Assembly (NCBI GenBank): GCA_029844215.1
Contig: JAQGDG010000271.1
Location: 124,001-188,000, forward strand
From: Przewalskia tangutica
Lineage: Eukaryota > Streptophyta > Magnoliopsida > Solanales > Solanaceae
Reading direction: 5' to 3'
DNA length: 64,000 bases
The notes under the pieces are model-generated. The model had not been told where the DNA came from. It was given only the letters and a program-made list of their open reading frames with translations, and made no database searches. Below are positions 23,120 through 36,192 of this stretch, in pieces. Numbering within the stretch: the first letter of the stretch is position 1; every line of letters begins with the position of its first letter. Position numbers and translations under genes: made by a program.

Positions 23120-23980
23120 TCATACGTGGCTGCTGATAGATTCAGATTTTACCCTAGCGTATATGTTTTCCTTTGCTGTTAGAGTTGTAAAGTGATAGTA
23201 CCTGCAGGTAGGGATACTTTGATTAGTAAAGTGAAAAGTTAAGATCATGACAAGAATGATGTTGAATCGAGACTATAGTCAGTAGAGTTCACAAGTAGTA
23301 ATTACCGTGAATAATGCGAGACCGATAGGAAGGATGTATGAGAAATACTTTGGCTTACGTGGACTAACCTCTAGTTAACGGGAGGATAGGTGAGAAGTAC
23401 TCGAGATAAGAGAGAGATTTATTTCGCATCAAGAATGAGAAGTTGCGTGACGACGAGTCGGGTTATGGACTCATTTCGGTCAACCGATAGTATGGAATCA
23501 GTGATGCCGCTAGAAATGGTCTCGCTATGCGATAGGGCCACGCGTGCTAGCCCAAGTCTAGTTGATCGCAGTACGAGTTCGTGGACGTTGCTCCACCGAA
23601 TCCAGTCGTAAGGACCGGTAAGAGCCTTAACGGAAGGTAAGTAACTATATGGCCAAGTTTGGATAGTAACTCCAAGGATTGGAGAAGAGAAACAAAATTT
23701 GAGATTTTGTACGGTATTAGATGAGTTTGAAAGTACGAAAGTATGACAAGTAAGGAAAGAAAGGAACCTCTATGATCCCGTGTTTGGGACGATCAGAACC
23801 TTCGAAGTTTTGCGAGAAGGGACCACTGACGAAGGTCCATTATTATGTTTATATATGTTAGGTGACGCCATGTGGCATCGCTGGTCTTGTGCGCTTTTGA
23901 TTGACAGCATAGTATGTAGATTATGCCGAGTTTGTAAATCTTGGCAATCGACTAAGAACATTCGGACGAATGTTTCTGGC
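23120..23980 (+). other. Protease relic and unknown conserved module, first internal region
   Basis: Near 23130-23160 the DNA encodes a relic resembling IDSDFTLAY, like a damaged D-S-G protease site. The rest, to the polypurine region at 23977-23988, has no usable reading frame. It is the same module as 28880-29690 and, inverted, 57760-58600. Confidence 0.45.
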
Positions 23981-23988
23981 GGGAAGAA
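23977..23988 (+). promoter_or_regulatory. Polypurine tract before LTR2, damaged
   Basis: Reads GGCGGGAAGAA before TGTTACACC; the equivalent before LTR3 is the intact AAGGGGGGAAGAA. A C interrupts the purines. Confidence 0.7.
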
Positions 23989-26209
23989 TGTTACACCTCG
24001 TAAACCCGTGACATGTATAAGAGAATGTACGTAAGGAATCAAGACTTGGAAATTAGTACGAAAGAAGAATTGTTTTTCCGACGGAAATCTTCCGACGTCT
24101 GAAAGGAAAAATGTTCGTTGTTGAGAATCGATTCTCAAAATGCATTATTTAAAAAGTATGGAACTCTTAACCTTATGGAAATTTATTTTTACGGATTTGG
24201 TCACGTGGGGCCCACCCGAGGAATTTTACATTTTTGTGGGGCCCACGAGGGTTACGGAATTTTATGGACGAATGAGAGGGCGACACGTAGCACCCCCACA
24301 TGGTCTTGGTTGAAATGTTGCAAGGGTAAAATGGTCATTTGACCTATGTAGATGATAAGTCTTGCAAGCTTGATATATTTGACCAAGTCAACTTGTCCAC
24401 ATAGGCTTAATCCAAGTGAAATTCATCCTAGCCTCACATTTGTTGATATCTAAGCCCTCCATTGTGTTTTATAAGGTTACTACTAGTGCAAGACTAGCTC
24501 ATTTAACACTTAGAAAAATTGAGAGAGTTTGTGTGTGCCCATATTGCTCTCGGGTTTGCTAAGAAGAAAGGAGAAAATTTTGTGATTTTGATCCATTAGC
24601 CACAAGACTTAAACCCAATGTCCCTAAGAGTGTTGTAAGGATATCCCAATAGAAATATTTCTAAAAGCTGCTGTATTAGTCGCAAGGCGGAAACTTAAGT
24701 TCTTCAACTTTGAAGTTGGAACTCAAGATGGGTTCTTCATAGGCCTCTAAGGAGTGCTTGAGCGGATTGGAACTTAAGGAAAGGAGCTAAGAATTGCTAA
24801 GGCGACTTTGATTCTTGGAAATTTTAAGGGCTTATAAAGGTATAATCTTGTCGCTTTAGCAATTAAGGTTTACTTATTGTTGTAGTTATGGTTATTAGCA
24901 AGCATGAGTTATATATTACGGTTTGATTATTATATCGCTATTGGAACCCTAATCCAAAACTAGCATGTTAGCCTCGAGACTACAATTCAAGTTGATTATT
25001 CGCTTAAGTCGCCGCACGTTGTGTAAGAAGGAAATTGTAGTTGTTGAAATGGTTTATAACTATATAACATGTTAGACCTTAGAACTTGGAATTGGAAAAG
25101 GATTGGAAAAGACTTTGAATCGTGGTTATGTTGTTAATGAGAATGGCTTGATTATGGACTTGTTGGTATTAATTGCGAGGCGGAATTTTACACGTATTGT
25201 GCGTGTAATCCCTTTTGTTTGGTTGTTGTTTGGAGCCTTAAATGTGGCGTGTTGGTTATTGTATTCGACCTTGAAAAAGGTGGAAAAGTGAGTAGAAACA
25301 AAGGAAGTGTCGCCCGATTTTCCGTAGAATTGCAGACCGTATACTTAGTATTATTCTACTGGAGACTAGAAGTTGATAGTCTTGTTGTGACCATTATAGG
25401 TTGACACTTCTACGTACGGCATATTCGGCTTAGCTTGTGGATTTAGCCGAAAAGGTATGTGAACTATCTCCTCTTCTAGCATGATTCCTTAAGAGAAAGA
25501 AAGTATTTTCTACTCCTTAAATGATCCATTCCTTGGTCGTATTTGGATTGCCTAAAATAGAATTTGTTCTATGTACTTGATTGTACTTTGATGTTTAAAT
25601 TGTAAGTTGTATAATCCATTTTCCTTAGTGAAGTTTGGATTCTTAAAAGTGAAAGTATTTTACTTAAGGTACATAGAGTCTTGAAAAGGAAGTGGTTTCC
25701 AAATCTTTTGGCTAGTGCCTTAGTTCCAAAACCTAAAGGTCATTATAATGACTTTAGGGGAGTCAAAGGAGTGATTTACTTATTTGATTTAAAAGAGGAG
25801 AAATGACATGATTTAAGAGAAGAAACTTGTTTTGTATATATTAAGAGACTTGAAGAAATTTTGAAAGTTAAGAACCTGCTTGCAAGTATGTGATAATTGG
25901 TTTTTAAAGTATAAGTCTCTTGGTTATAAAAAGGAATGGATATGTCTAAAACCACAAAGGGTTATAACGGCTTTATGGGTAGTTGGTTATAACGGCTTTA
26001 TGGAAGGTTAAGAAAGTTGTCTATTTTTTATTAATGGGCATAAGTTGCCTAGATTGTGAAAATTTGAAGTTACTTGATTTCAAACTTTGAAATGAGTTTT
26101 CCAAAAGTGTAGTAACTTACTTTGAAAAATAGACATGCCTTGATACTACGGGTGTTAGTATCTTGGGGTTTTACATAAAAAGTAGTCTTTTGAAAAGAAT
26201 GTACGTACG

Positions 26210-26632
26210 TAGTACTTTGGCTTGTTAAATGAGAATTATTCTATTTGTGCCCTGATAAGTACTTTGGCTTGTTAAATGAGAATTATTCTATTTGGTGCCC
26301 TGATAAGTACTTTGGCTTGTTAAATGAGAATTATTCTATTTGGTGCCCTGATAAGTACTTTGGCTTGTTAAATGAGAATTATTCTATTTGTGCCCTGATA
26401 AGTACTTTGGCTTGTTAAATGAGAATTATTCTATTTGTGCCCTGATAAGTACTTTGGCTTGTTAAATGAGAATTATTCTATTTGGTGCCCTGATAAGTAC
26501 TTTGGCTTGTTAAATGAGAATTATTCTATTTGTGCCCTGATAAGTACTTTGGCTTGTTAAATGAGGATTATTCTATTTGTGCCTTGATAAGTACTTTGGC
26601 TTGGTTAATTGAGAACTAGCCTATGTGGCCGG
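26210..26632 (+). repeat. 47-49-bp minisatellite in LTR2, 9 units
   Basis: Tandem TAAGTACTTTGGCTTGTTAA units; the spacer alternates TTTGTGCCCTGA and TTTGGTGCCCTGA. The terminal units show the same ATGAGG and GGTTAATTGAG variants as in LTR3. Confidence 0.92.
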
Positions 26633-26833
26633 GTGATAGCCTTGAGTGCAAGTATTATGTTTTATTATGTTGCCGCGACTTCTGGGTGGTCACCGTTGTC
26701 AGTTGTGTTATTCGACGCACCGACAGTGATGTGGGATTCCACGTATGCTTCCGCTATTTGTAGTACTTGGGTTAAATTCTGATTTTTATAAAAGACATGG
26801 TAGTTGTTATGTCTTGTTTGATGGTCGTCGAGA

Positions 26834-27125
26834 TAGGTAAGAGTATAAACGAGGGTAAACCCCAAGACGTTGCACCACCTTCTCCGTAAGAGTATAAGTG
26901 AGGGTAAACCCCAAGACGCCTGCACCACCCGCTTTATGTTTTGTCGACGGCCGGTTGAGATAGGGTAAGAGTATAAACGAGGAAAGCCCCAAGACGTTAT
27001 ACCACCTTCTCCAGGTAAGAGTATAAGTGAGGTAAACCCCAAGATGCCATACCACCGCTTTACCACCTTCTCCAGGTAAGAGTATGTTGAGGGTAAATCC
27101 CCAAGACGCTATACCACCGTGGGAC
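26834..27125 (+). repeat. Second minisatellite in LTR2
   Basis: Five GGTAAGAGTATA...CACCACC units in the same arrangement as LTR1. Confidence 0.88.
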
Positions 27126-27989
27126 TTGGTGTTCATGTATGCCTATTGGTGTTATATTGTATCATGGATCGCCGACAGCGAAGGATTCCACGCATGATTG
27201 ATATTATGGGCGAGACCCATGGTTATGTTTTTAGTAATGACTTGAGCGCGGCCCCCGACTTGATATGATCATTATGTATTGTATCAGAATTTGATTATCA
27301 TACATGTCTCCTATTTTGTGAGACTGTTATGATTTTGTTACAGTATTTTCAGTTCACATACTTGGTACATTCTTCGTACTGACCTCCTTCGGGGGGCTGC
27401 GTTCATGTCGCAGGTTTAGGTACGATGTTTGGTGATCGGCAGGTGTAGGATCCTGCTCAGAGTTTTTGGATAGCTCCTTCTGTTCGGGAGTTTATCTTTT
27501 TGGTATAAGTTCTTTCAAGATGTGCTTTTGTACGCATGGTACGGCGGGGCCTTGTCCCGTCATAATTCAGTTTAACTCTTAGAGGTCTGTATTCATATGT
27601 GGGATTGGACTCATGTACGGTGTAGTGTCTTTTGTTTGTGTATATATGGCAGCCTTGTCGGCTTTGCTCTTGCACGTACATTGGTTAAAAGAAAAAAAAA
27701 TGAGGTGTTATTTAATTTCCGCAGTTTACTTGTGTTGTTAAGGTAGAAGGGTGCCCATGTAGGCACCACCACGCCCGGTTCGGTCGTGACAGAGTGGTAT
27801 CGTAGTAGTCACTCGGAATGTCTACGCATCGTGTCTAGTAGAGTCTTGATTATCGGTGTTGCGCCGCACTCCATAAACAGTGAGGCTACAGGACATTTAG
27901 AGTTAGTTTCTATTCTTCTCACTCTAAGATCGTGCCATGAGTTTGTGTTAGTAAGATAATTCCTCTCGACGTGATTTTGTGTTACGCTT

Positions 27990-28621
27990 ATGCCTCGAGG
28001 GCAACACGCCCGCGGCAAAGGAGTAGCAGGATCTACTAGTCGACTCGGAGAGTTGATAGGGCTTATGCCTGTGGTATACCGGATGTTGTTCCGCCGACGA
28101 GTTCTTCTCGCGCAGTTTTGAGACCCCAAAGACTGCAGCCTCCAGCTTTCGGTTAGGAGAAGACTATGTGGTCGAGGAAAGCGATTATGTTATTGGCCAA
28201 GATAGCGGTGCTACGGCTTCATCGTAGGAGGTTATTCGCCAAGCATGCATGTGTGTACAGAGGGTAGAGGGCCAACGCGGAGATCAGCGTAAGAGGGCTA
28301 GACCGGTTGGTTATCCCGGTGAGTTTTTGGACGAGCTGCCTCAGCAGCGAGTGGGATATTCATCCCAGCCTACCCAGTACATACCCCCGCAGCTCACAGG
28401 TGGGAGATTTGACCACAAGGTATTTAGGAGCCGGTCCAAGCTCCAGGGGTCGAGGTTCTCAGAGGAGCAGAGGATTTTCTCAGTCGAGGCCACTTATTCC
28501 TCAGTGTTTCCATTGGAGTAAGCGTCATTTAGGGAAATGCCGTCTTGGCACAGGTGTTTGTTATTATTGTGGTCGTCCGGGCCATATACTGAGGGTATGT
28601 CCTTTAGAAGAGCACCGGTGA
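27990..28621 (+). pseudogene. Family C gag, second internal region, with CCHC zinc knuckle
   Basis: The ATG at 27990-27992 opens a short basic sequence (MPRGQHARGKGVAG). After frame changes, the frame at 28307-28621 is open for 104 residues. It is rich in Gly, Arg, Ser and Gln and ends with a perfect C-X2-C-X4-H-X4-C zinc knuckle, CYYCGRPGHILRVC, encoded at 28559-28600. Zinc knuckles of this type bind element RNA for packaging. There is no RT, RNase H or integrase before the next LTR. This is the best preserved gag piece of family C in the window. Confidence 0.75.
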
Positions 28622-28839
28622 GGTGGCTCAGCCTATGTGGCCGATGGTTGATTCCCTTTCCTCCACAAATGCGTTCCTGCAAGGTGTTCAAATGTTAGCC
28701 ACCGTAGAGGTTAGGTGGAGTTTATAGTTCAGCGGTCCTTCAACCGCGAGATGACGTGACTACGGGCAGGATCGTGAGGCGACATCGCACTGGTTACATG
28801 TATATTTCGATTCTTTTGAATCATACGTGCGTTGATAGA

Positions 28840-29698
28840 TTCAGATTTTACCCTAGCGTATATGTTTTCCCTTTGTTGCTAGAGTTGTAAAGTGATAGTA
28901 CCCCAGAGGTAGGGATACTTTGATTAGTAAAGTGAAAAGTTAAGACTGTTGACAAGAATGATAAGTGAACCGAGACTATAGTTGTGTAGAGTTCACAAGT
29001 AATTACCCTGCAATGTGAGACCGATAGGGAAGGATGTCTGAGAAATACTTTGGCTTATGTGACGAACCTCTAGTGAATGGGAGGATAGGGTGAGAAGTAC
29101 CTTGAGATAAGAGAGAGATTTATTTCAGACTAAGAATGAGAAGTTAAGTGTGACGATGAGTCGGGTTATGGACTCATTTCGGGTCAACCGATAGTATGGA
29201 ATTGGGTGATGTCAGTTAGAAATGGTCTCGCTATGTGATAGGGCCACGAGGGTGCTAGGCCCAAGTCTAGTTGATCGTTGTACGAGTTCGTGGATGCGTT
29301 CCACCGGAACTAGGTCGTAAGGACCGAGAAGAGCCTTAACGGGAAGGTAAGTAACTATATGGCCAAGTTTGGATAGTAACTCCAAGGATTGGAGAAGAGA
29401 AACAAAATTTGAGATTTTGTACGTGTACTAGATGAGTTTGAAAGTACGAGAAAGTATGACAAGTAAGGAAAGAAAGGAACCTCTAAGGATCCCGTGTTTG
29501 GGACGACTGTAACCTTCGAGTTTTGTGAGAAGGGACCACGGACGTAAGGTCCATTATTATGTTTATATATGTTAGGTGATGGCCATGTGTGGCATCGTTG
29601 GTCTTGTGCAGTTTTGATTGATAGGCATAGTATAGAGATTATGCCGGAGTTTGTAAATCTTGGCAACCGACTAAGAACATTCGGGGACGAATGTTTCT
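28840..29698 (+). other. Protease relic and unknown conserved module, second internal region
   Basis: At about 28832-28865 the sequence encodes ALIDSDFTLAY, a damaged aspartic-protease-like site. The following 850 bp have no long reading frame on the plus strand. They contain the strings shared with families B and D, for instance TACGAGTTCGTGGATGCGTT (about 29280) and ACATTCGGGGACGAATGTTT, an imperfect inverted repeat just before the polypurine tract. Confidence 0.5.
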
Positions 29699-29711
29699 AA
29701 GGGGGGAAGAA
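29699..29711 (+). promoter_or_regulatory. Polypurine tract before LTR3
   Basis: AAGGGGGGAAGAA directly abuts TGTTACACC. All bases are purines. Confidence 0.85.
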
Positions 29712-32700
29712 TGTTACACCCCGTAAACCCAGGACATGTATAAGAGAATGTACGTAAGGAATCAAGACTTGGAAATTAGTACGAAAAGAAGAATTGTTTT
29801 TCCGACGGGAAATCTTCCGGACGTCGGAAAGGAAAAAGGTTCGTTGTTGAGAATTGGATTCTCAAAATGCATTATTTAAAAGTATGGAACTCTTAATCTT
29901 ATGGAAATTTATTTTTACGGATTTGGTCACTGGGCCCACCCGAGGAATTTTATATTTTGTGGGGCCCACGAGGTTACTGAATTTTATGGACGAATGAGAG
30001 GCGACACGCTGCACCCCACATGGTCTTGGTCGAAATGTTGCAAGGGTAAAATGGTCATTTGACCTATGTAGATGATAAGTCTTGCAAGCTTGATATATTT
30101 GACCAAGTCAACTTGTCCACATAGGCTTAATCCAAGTGAAATTCATCCTAGCCTCACAAATGTTGATATCTAAGCCTCCATTGTGTTTTATAAGGTTACT
30201 ACTAGTGCAAGACTAGCTCATTTAACACTTAGAAAAATTGAGAGAGTTTGTGTGTGCCCATATTGCTCTCTTTGCTAAGAAGAAAGGAGAAAATTTTGTG
30301 ATTTTGATCCATTAGCCACAAGACTTAAACCCAATGTCCCTAAGAGTGTTGTAAGGATATCCCAATAGAAATATTTCGTAAAAGTCATGCTGTATTAGTC
30401 GCAAGGCGGAAACTTACAGTTCTTCAACTTTGAAGTTGGAACTTGAAGATGGGTTCTTCATAGGCCTCTAAGGAGTGCTTGGAGCGGATTGGAACTTAAG
30501 GAAAGGAGCTAAGAATTGCTAAGGCGCGACTTTGATTCTTGGAAATTTTAAGGGCTTATAAAGGTATAATCTTGTCGTTTTAGCAATTAAGGTTTACTTA
30601 TTGTTGTAGTTATGGTTATTAGCAAGCAGGAGTTATATATTACGGTTTGATTATTATATCGCTATTGGAACCCTAATCCAAAACTAGCATGTTAGCCTTG
30701 AGACTACAATTCAAGTTGATTATTCGCTTAAGTCGCCGACGTCAGTGTAAGAAGGAAATTGTAGTTGTTGAAATGGTTTATAACTATATAACATGTTAGA
30801 CCTTAGAACTTGGAATTGGAAAAGGATTGGAAAAGACTTTGAATTGTGGTTATGTTGTTAGCCGAGAATGGCTTGATTATGGACTTGTTGGTATTAATTG
30901 TGAGGCGGAATTTTACACGTATTGTAAGGCGTGTAATCCCCTTTTTGTTTGGTTGTTGTTTGGAGCCTTAAATGTGGCGTGTTGGTTATTGTATTCGACC
31001 TTGAAAAAGGTGGCAAAGTGAGTAGAAACAAAGGAAGTGCTGCCCGATTTTCCGTAGAATTAGAGACCGTATACTTAGTATTATTCTACGGTAGAGACTA
31101 GAAGTTGATAGTCTTGTTGTGACCATTATAGGTTGACACTTCTACGTACGGCATATTCGGCTTAGCTTGTGGATTTAGCCGAAAAGGTATGTGAACTATC
31201 TCCTCTTCTAGCATGATTCCTTAAGAGAAAGAAAGTATTTTCTACTCCTTAAATGATCCATTCCTTGGTCGTATTTGGATTGCCTAAAATAGAATTTGTT
31301 CTATGTACTTCCTTGATTGTACTTTGATGTTTAAATTGTAAGTTGTATAATCCATCTTCCTTAGTGAAGTTTGGATTCTTAAAAGTGAAAGTATTTTACT
31401 TAAGGTACATAGAGTCTTGAAAAGGAAGTGGTTTCCAAATCTTTTGGCTAGTGCCTTAGTTCCAAAACCTAAAGGTCATTATAATGACTTTAGGGGAGTC
31501 AAAGGAGTGATTTACTTATTTGATTTAACAGAGGAGAAATGACATGATTTAAGAGAAGAAACTTGTTTTCTATATATTAAGAGACTTGAAGAAATTTTGA
31601 AAGTTAAGAACCTGTTTTGCAAGTATGTGATAATTGGTTTTTAAAGTATAAGTCTCTTGGTTATAAAAAGGAATGGATATGTCTAAAACCATAAAGGGTT
31701 ATAACGGCTTTATGGGAAGTTGGTTATAACGGCTTTATGGAAGGTTAAGAAAGTTGTCTATTTTTATTAATGGGCATAAGTTGCCTAGATTGTGAAAATT
31801 TGAAGTTACTTGATTTCAAACTTTGAAATGAGTTTTCCAAAAGTGTAGTAACTTACTTTGAAAAATAGACATGCCTTGATACTACGGGTGTTAGTATCTT
31901 GGGGTTTTACATAAAAAGGAGTCTTTTGAAAAGAATGTATGTACGTAGTACTTTGGCTTGTTAAATGAGAATTATTCTATTTGTGCTCTGATAAGTACTT
32001 TGGCTTGTTAAATGAGAATTATTCTATTTGGTGCCCTGATAAGTACTTTGGCTTGTTAAATGAGAATTATTCTATTTGGTGCCCTGATAAGTACTTTGGC
32101 TTGTTAAATGAGAATTATTCTATTTGTGCCCTGATAAGTACTTTGGCTTGTTAAATGAGAATTATTCTATTTGTGCCCTGATAAGTACTTTGGCTTGTTA
32201 AATGAGAATTATTCTATTTGGTGCCCTGATAAGTACTTTGGCTTGTTAAATGAGAATTATTCTATTTGTGCCCTGATAAGTACTTTGGCTTGTTAAATGA
32301 GGATTATTCTATTTGTGCCTTGATAAGTACTTTGGCTTGGTTAATTGAGAACTAGCCTATGTGTGCTGGTGATAGCCTTTGAGTGCAAGTATTATGTTTT
32401 ATTATGTTGCCGCGACTCTCGGTTGGAGGGTCGGCTGTTTGGTTGTAAGTTATTTGACGCATCGAAGCGATGTGGGATTCCACGTATGCTTCCGCTATTT
32501 GTAGTACTAGGGTTAAATTCCCGGATTTTTATAAAAGACATGGTAGTTCTTATGTCTTGTTTGATGGTCGATCGAGATAGGGTAAGAGTATAAATGAGGG
32601 GTAAACCCCCAAGACGTTGTACCACCTTCTCCAGGGTAAGAATATAAGTGAGGGGTAAACCCCCAAGACGCTGTACCACCTGCTTTATGTGTTGTTTGAC

Positions 32701-33269
32701 GGCCGGTTGAGATAGGGTAAGAGTATAAATGAGGGGCAAGCCCCAAGACGTTATACCACCTTCTCCAGGGTAAGAGTATAAGTGAGGGGTAAAACCCCAA
32801 GATGCCATACCATCTGCTTACCACCTTCTCCAGGTAAGAGTATAAGTGAGGGTAAATCCCCAAGACGCCATACCACCGTGGGACTTGGTGTTCATGTATG
32901 CCTATTGGTGTTATATTGTATCATGGACGGATCGGCGAGGAAGGATTCCACGCATGATTGATATTATGGGCGTGAGACCCATGGTTATGTTTTTAGTAAT
33001 GACTTTGAGGGCGGGCGTCCCTGACTTGATATGACTGTTTATGTATTGTGTACTGTAATTTGATTATCATACATGTCTCCTATTTTGTTAGACTGTTATG
33101 ATTTTGTTACGATTTTCGCTCACATACTTGGTACATTCTTCGCATCGACTCCTTCGGCCGCGTCATGCCGCAGTTTAGGTACGCTGCTTGGTGATCGGCA
33201 GTGTAGGATCCTCGCCATGGTTTTGGATAGCTCCTTCGTCGAGTTTATCTTTTTGGTATAAGTTCTTTC
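29712..33269 (+). repeat. Family C LTR3, first part (resumes at 55034)
   Basis: Colinear with LTR2 to GGTATAAGTTCTTTC. There the family D element is inserted with CTTTC duplicated (33265-33269, 55029-55033). With the last 278 bp at 55034-55311 the LTR is 3836 bp. Minisatellites lie at 31945-32372 (9 units) and 32579-32884. Confidence 0.92.
31945..32372 (+). repeat. 47-49-bp minisatellite in LTR3, 9 units
   Basis: Same unit order as LTR2, including the spacer alternation, so LTR2 and LTR3 share a more recent common origin than either does with LTR1. Confidence 0.92.
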
Positions 33270-33865
33270 TCACACGACTAACCCGCCCGTGATCGTGCCT
33301 TACCCGGCACCCTAGTGATACAACATCGAGAAAATCAGCGGAAATAAAAACACGAACATGAATTAAGAGACATGATAAATAAACAAAGCAACCAAAACAA
33401 TGCCTTAAGTATATATACATAAATACCCGAACAGCTTATCCTTTTACAAACTCGCCACAACAAGACATGCACTTAAGAAGTGACAACAACTATGACGGAC
33501 AGTGGCCCCGCCATACCTCTGAATGTACAAGAACCCATGCACTGTGGTAACATACCAAAAGATAAGCCTCCAAGAAACGGCTTCCTAACACGCTGAACTT
33601 TGATCCTATGAGCGAGGATCCACAACCGATGATTTCTACCGCGCAGATGAACGCAGCCTCAAGGAGGTCGATAACAGTACCAAGTATGTGAAATCAGAAA
33701 AGATCAGAAATGAAATCATAATAGTCTATATAAGGCGAGAGACATGTATGATAACCAAACTACGCTCACAACATAAAAGCAAGCCATGTCAGTCGTGACT
33801 CACGCCTCAAGTCATCCCTCATGCCCGTGGAACTCCTTCCTCACTGCCGGCAGTCGAGGTGTAAA

Positions 33866-34110
33866 TCGTGTGGAATACGTGTCCCGGCCCATCCCGTGGG
33901 ACTCGGTAAAGAATCATGTGGAATACGTGTCCCGGCCCATCCCATGGGACTCAGAGAATCGATGGAATACGTGTCCCGCCCATCTCGGGACTCGTGAATC
34001 ATCGATGGAATACGTGTCCCGGCCCATCCCATGGGACTCGGTGAAGAATCAGATGAAATACGTGTCCCGCCCATCTCGTGGGACTCGGTGGATAATCGTT
34101 CATAACAAAT
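33866..34110. repeat. Family D LTR minisatellite, five units
   Basis: Units of 43-50 bp contain GGAATACGTGTCCCG, CCCATC and GGGACTCG. The same five-unit array is at 52378-52610, and a similar one at 61053-61285. Confidence 0.9.
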
Positions 34111-36119
34111 CAGGCCCTCCATCGAGAGACGCGGTGGTATATAAATACAGTATATGCACACAAGGCTATCAAACACAAACATAGGCAAGTTACACACAAC
34201 TCAAGTTTATTTTAGGCCAAAGTCCGTGTTCGACCCCAAGGTATTACGACGTTAAATTCTTTTAAAAGATCTATTCCTTTATAAAGGTCACCCGATACCC
34301 GTAGTATTAAAATAGAGTGACTCATATTTTTAGGTAAACCAAAACACTTTCCTTTTCAACATCAAGTAACAACATTCTTTTCCAAAAGTTCAAGTTTTCC
34401 TAATTTCAAACACTTAAGTCTCTTATTTTATAAAGGTTTCATAGTCCATAGACTTAATCACTTAAGAATATAATCCTCTTTTAAACAATTTGAGAAACAT
34501 ATGTCTTATATGTGAGTAGGTTATTCTTGTTCATAATCAATCTTATTAAAGCAGCCATGATCTAGGAAATGTAATATCATTTTGTCTCATCTTAGCTTCT
34601 ATGCAGATGGAGGTTTCTACTGGTTTTAATAATACTTATTTAGTCAAAACATTTCCTTTTATTAACGCTGCAGTGGTTTGTCGATACTCATTCTGATTTC
34701 CAAAATCAGTAAAACATTATTCCTTTTAAAAACCAAGTACTCATTACTCACGAATGAGGTTTCATACTAACATCCATATTAAGTCAAGTCTCTTATCTTT
34801 TAAGATTAAGTCTCTTAACTTCTAAAAATCAGTAAACCATTCTCTTTATCTTCTTAAGACGTTATACCTAACTTCCCATAAAGCTAGTATAACTCTTATG
34901 TTTTCAAAACCAAGTATTACTCTTCTTTCAGAAAGGTTTCTTAATTCTTTCGAAATACTTCAAGATTCTTATCATCACACATCAAGTCAGTTATAAGTCA
35001 AATCAGTTATCTTTAAAAACCACAAAGCATTTCTTACTTACATAAAGCTGTTATAACCAACTTCCCATAAAGCCGTTATAACACTTTATGTTTTAAACCA
35101 ATCAAATACATTCAACACATGTACGTCTACCGTACTACATAGTTATACACATATCATGCTAGAAAAGATAGGAAGAGGTTCACATACCTCGCGACGATTA
35201 TCGACTAATAGCAAAACGCTCCAAGTACCTCAAACCGTCGGCTACACCTTGCCAAGCACTCACGCCACACGTAGTACTTCAACCTATAGAGGCCACAAGG
35301 CGCATATTAACATCTAGATCTCAACGTAGAATATTCTACGTAAATTTCGCAAAGACTCCCGCAACCGCCAGAATCTCCTCTTCTATCGAGGCTGCTAACA
35401 GCCAACAACTCCCTGAGGGGGTTGACGCCTAATCCGGACGTGTACAATTCTACTCTACAAGAATGTTATTTAAGTCTCATCAGAATACAGTCCTACGTAA
35501 TTACAGTTCAGTTCTCTTCTTTAAATTCAGGCTTAAGTCAAAAGACATTGCCGCACAACTATGTTCAGTTCTATATATAGTATACTTTAACTATATAATC
35601 CTATAACATGTAATTTCCAATTACAATAGAAGGACAATAGTATTTACCTCGATAAGCCCAAAATTATCCAAGTTTAAATGTCGATCCTGAGCAAGGTTTA
35701 GCTCCTACTCTGTGCGCTCCAACCCGCTCCAAACAACCCTTAGAAGTTCTACGCAACTTCTACTTAACACTTCAACCGACTATGAAGGTTTTCCTTAGGG
35801 TTTTGTTTAGTGGCTAAAGGAAAGTATAATAGTATTTCCTCTACGTATAGAGGGAACTTTGGAAAATACTACAAGGTATTTGGGCTAAAGTATTTGGGCA
35901 TTATAACAATACTGAGAGTATTTCTATACCACAAAGGGGTATTATACGAAACAACTAGGCTGGGGGTACCTACGGCTAGAACACTACAAAGGGGAGGGTG
36001 CTCGCCAAGGCCTTACTCAAAGGGAGGGGCTTTGACGAAAGCAAACAAGAGGGAGGGAGTATTTAGAGACTTAGAAAGAATGCTCAAGTTTGGATGAAAT
36101 AACTCTTCAACAAGGGGGG

Positions 36120-36127
36120 TATTTATA
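36120..36127 (-). promoter_or_regulatory. TATA box of family D LTR
   Basis: TATAAATA on the minus strand, at the same position as 54615-54622 and 63250-63257. Confidence 0.65.
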
Positions 36128-36192
36128 GGTCAAGAAATGACCAACCAATGGCCAAGATCCATCCAAGTGTAAGGCAAGTGTAGGGCTAGATT

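Larger units (their letters stand above)
23989..27791 (+). repeat. Family C LTR2, middle LTR of the array (3803 bp)
   Basis: It matches LTR1 and LTR3 throughout. TATA-like box at 24468-24475, TTATAACGG motif at 25966-26012, nine-unit minisatellite at 26210-26632, second minisatellite at 26834-27125, terminal GTCGTGACA at 27791. It serves as 3' LTR of one unit and 5' LTR of the next. Confidence 0.93.
33270..36192 (-). repeat. Family D LTR (downstream copy), first part; resumes at 49103-49446
   Basis: It matches 51787-54689 closely. It contains a five-unit minisatellite (33866-34110), a 6-bp-stem GATCCT/AGGATC hairpin (33601-33619), the CATAAAG motif (35037-35092), a G-rich region (35936-36060) and a TATA box (36120-36127). 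It stops at the LINE. Confidence 0.92.

Noticed and set aside
26665..27136. Overlapping minus-strand frames with repeated LGVY.TYTL-type units (also 21122-21415 and 32392-32863).
   Set aside because: They are translations of the GGTAAGAGTATA minisatellite on the antisense strand of the LTR.
33786..34184. 132-residue frame with repeated EYVSRPIPWDS units, and minus-strand equivalents.
   Set aside because: It is a translation of the family D minisatellite; the unit length varies and the frame is not kept in other copies.
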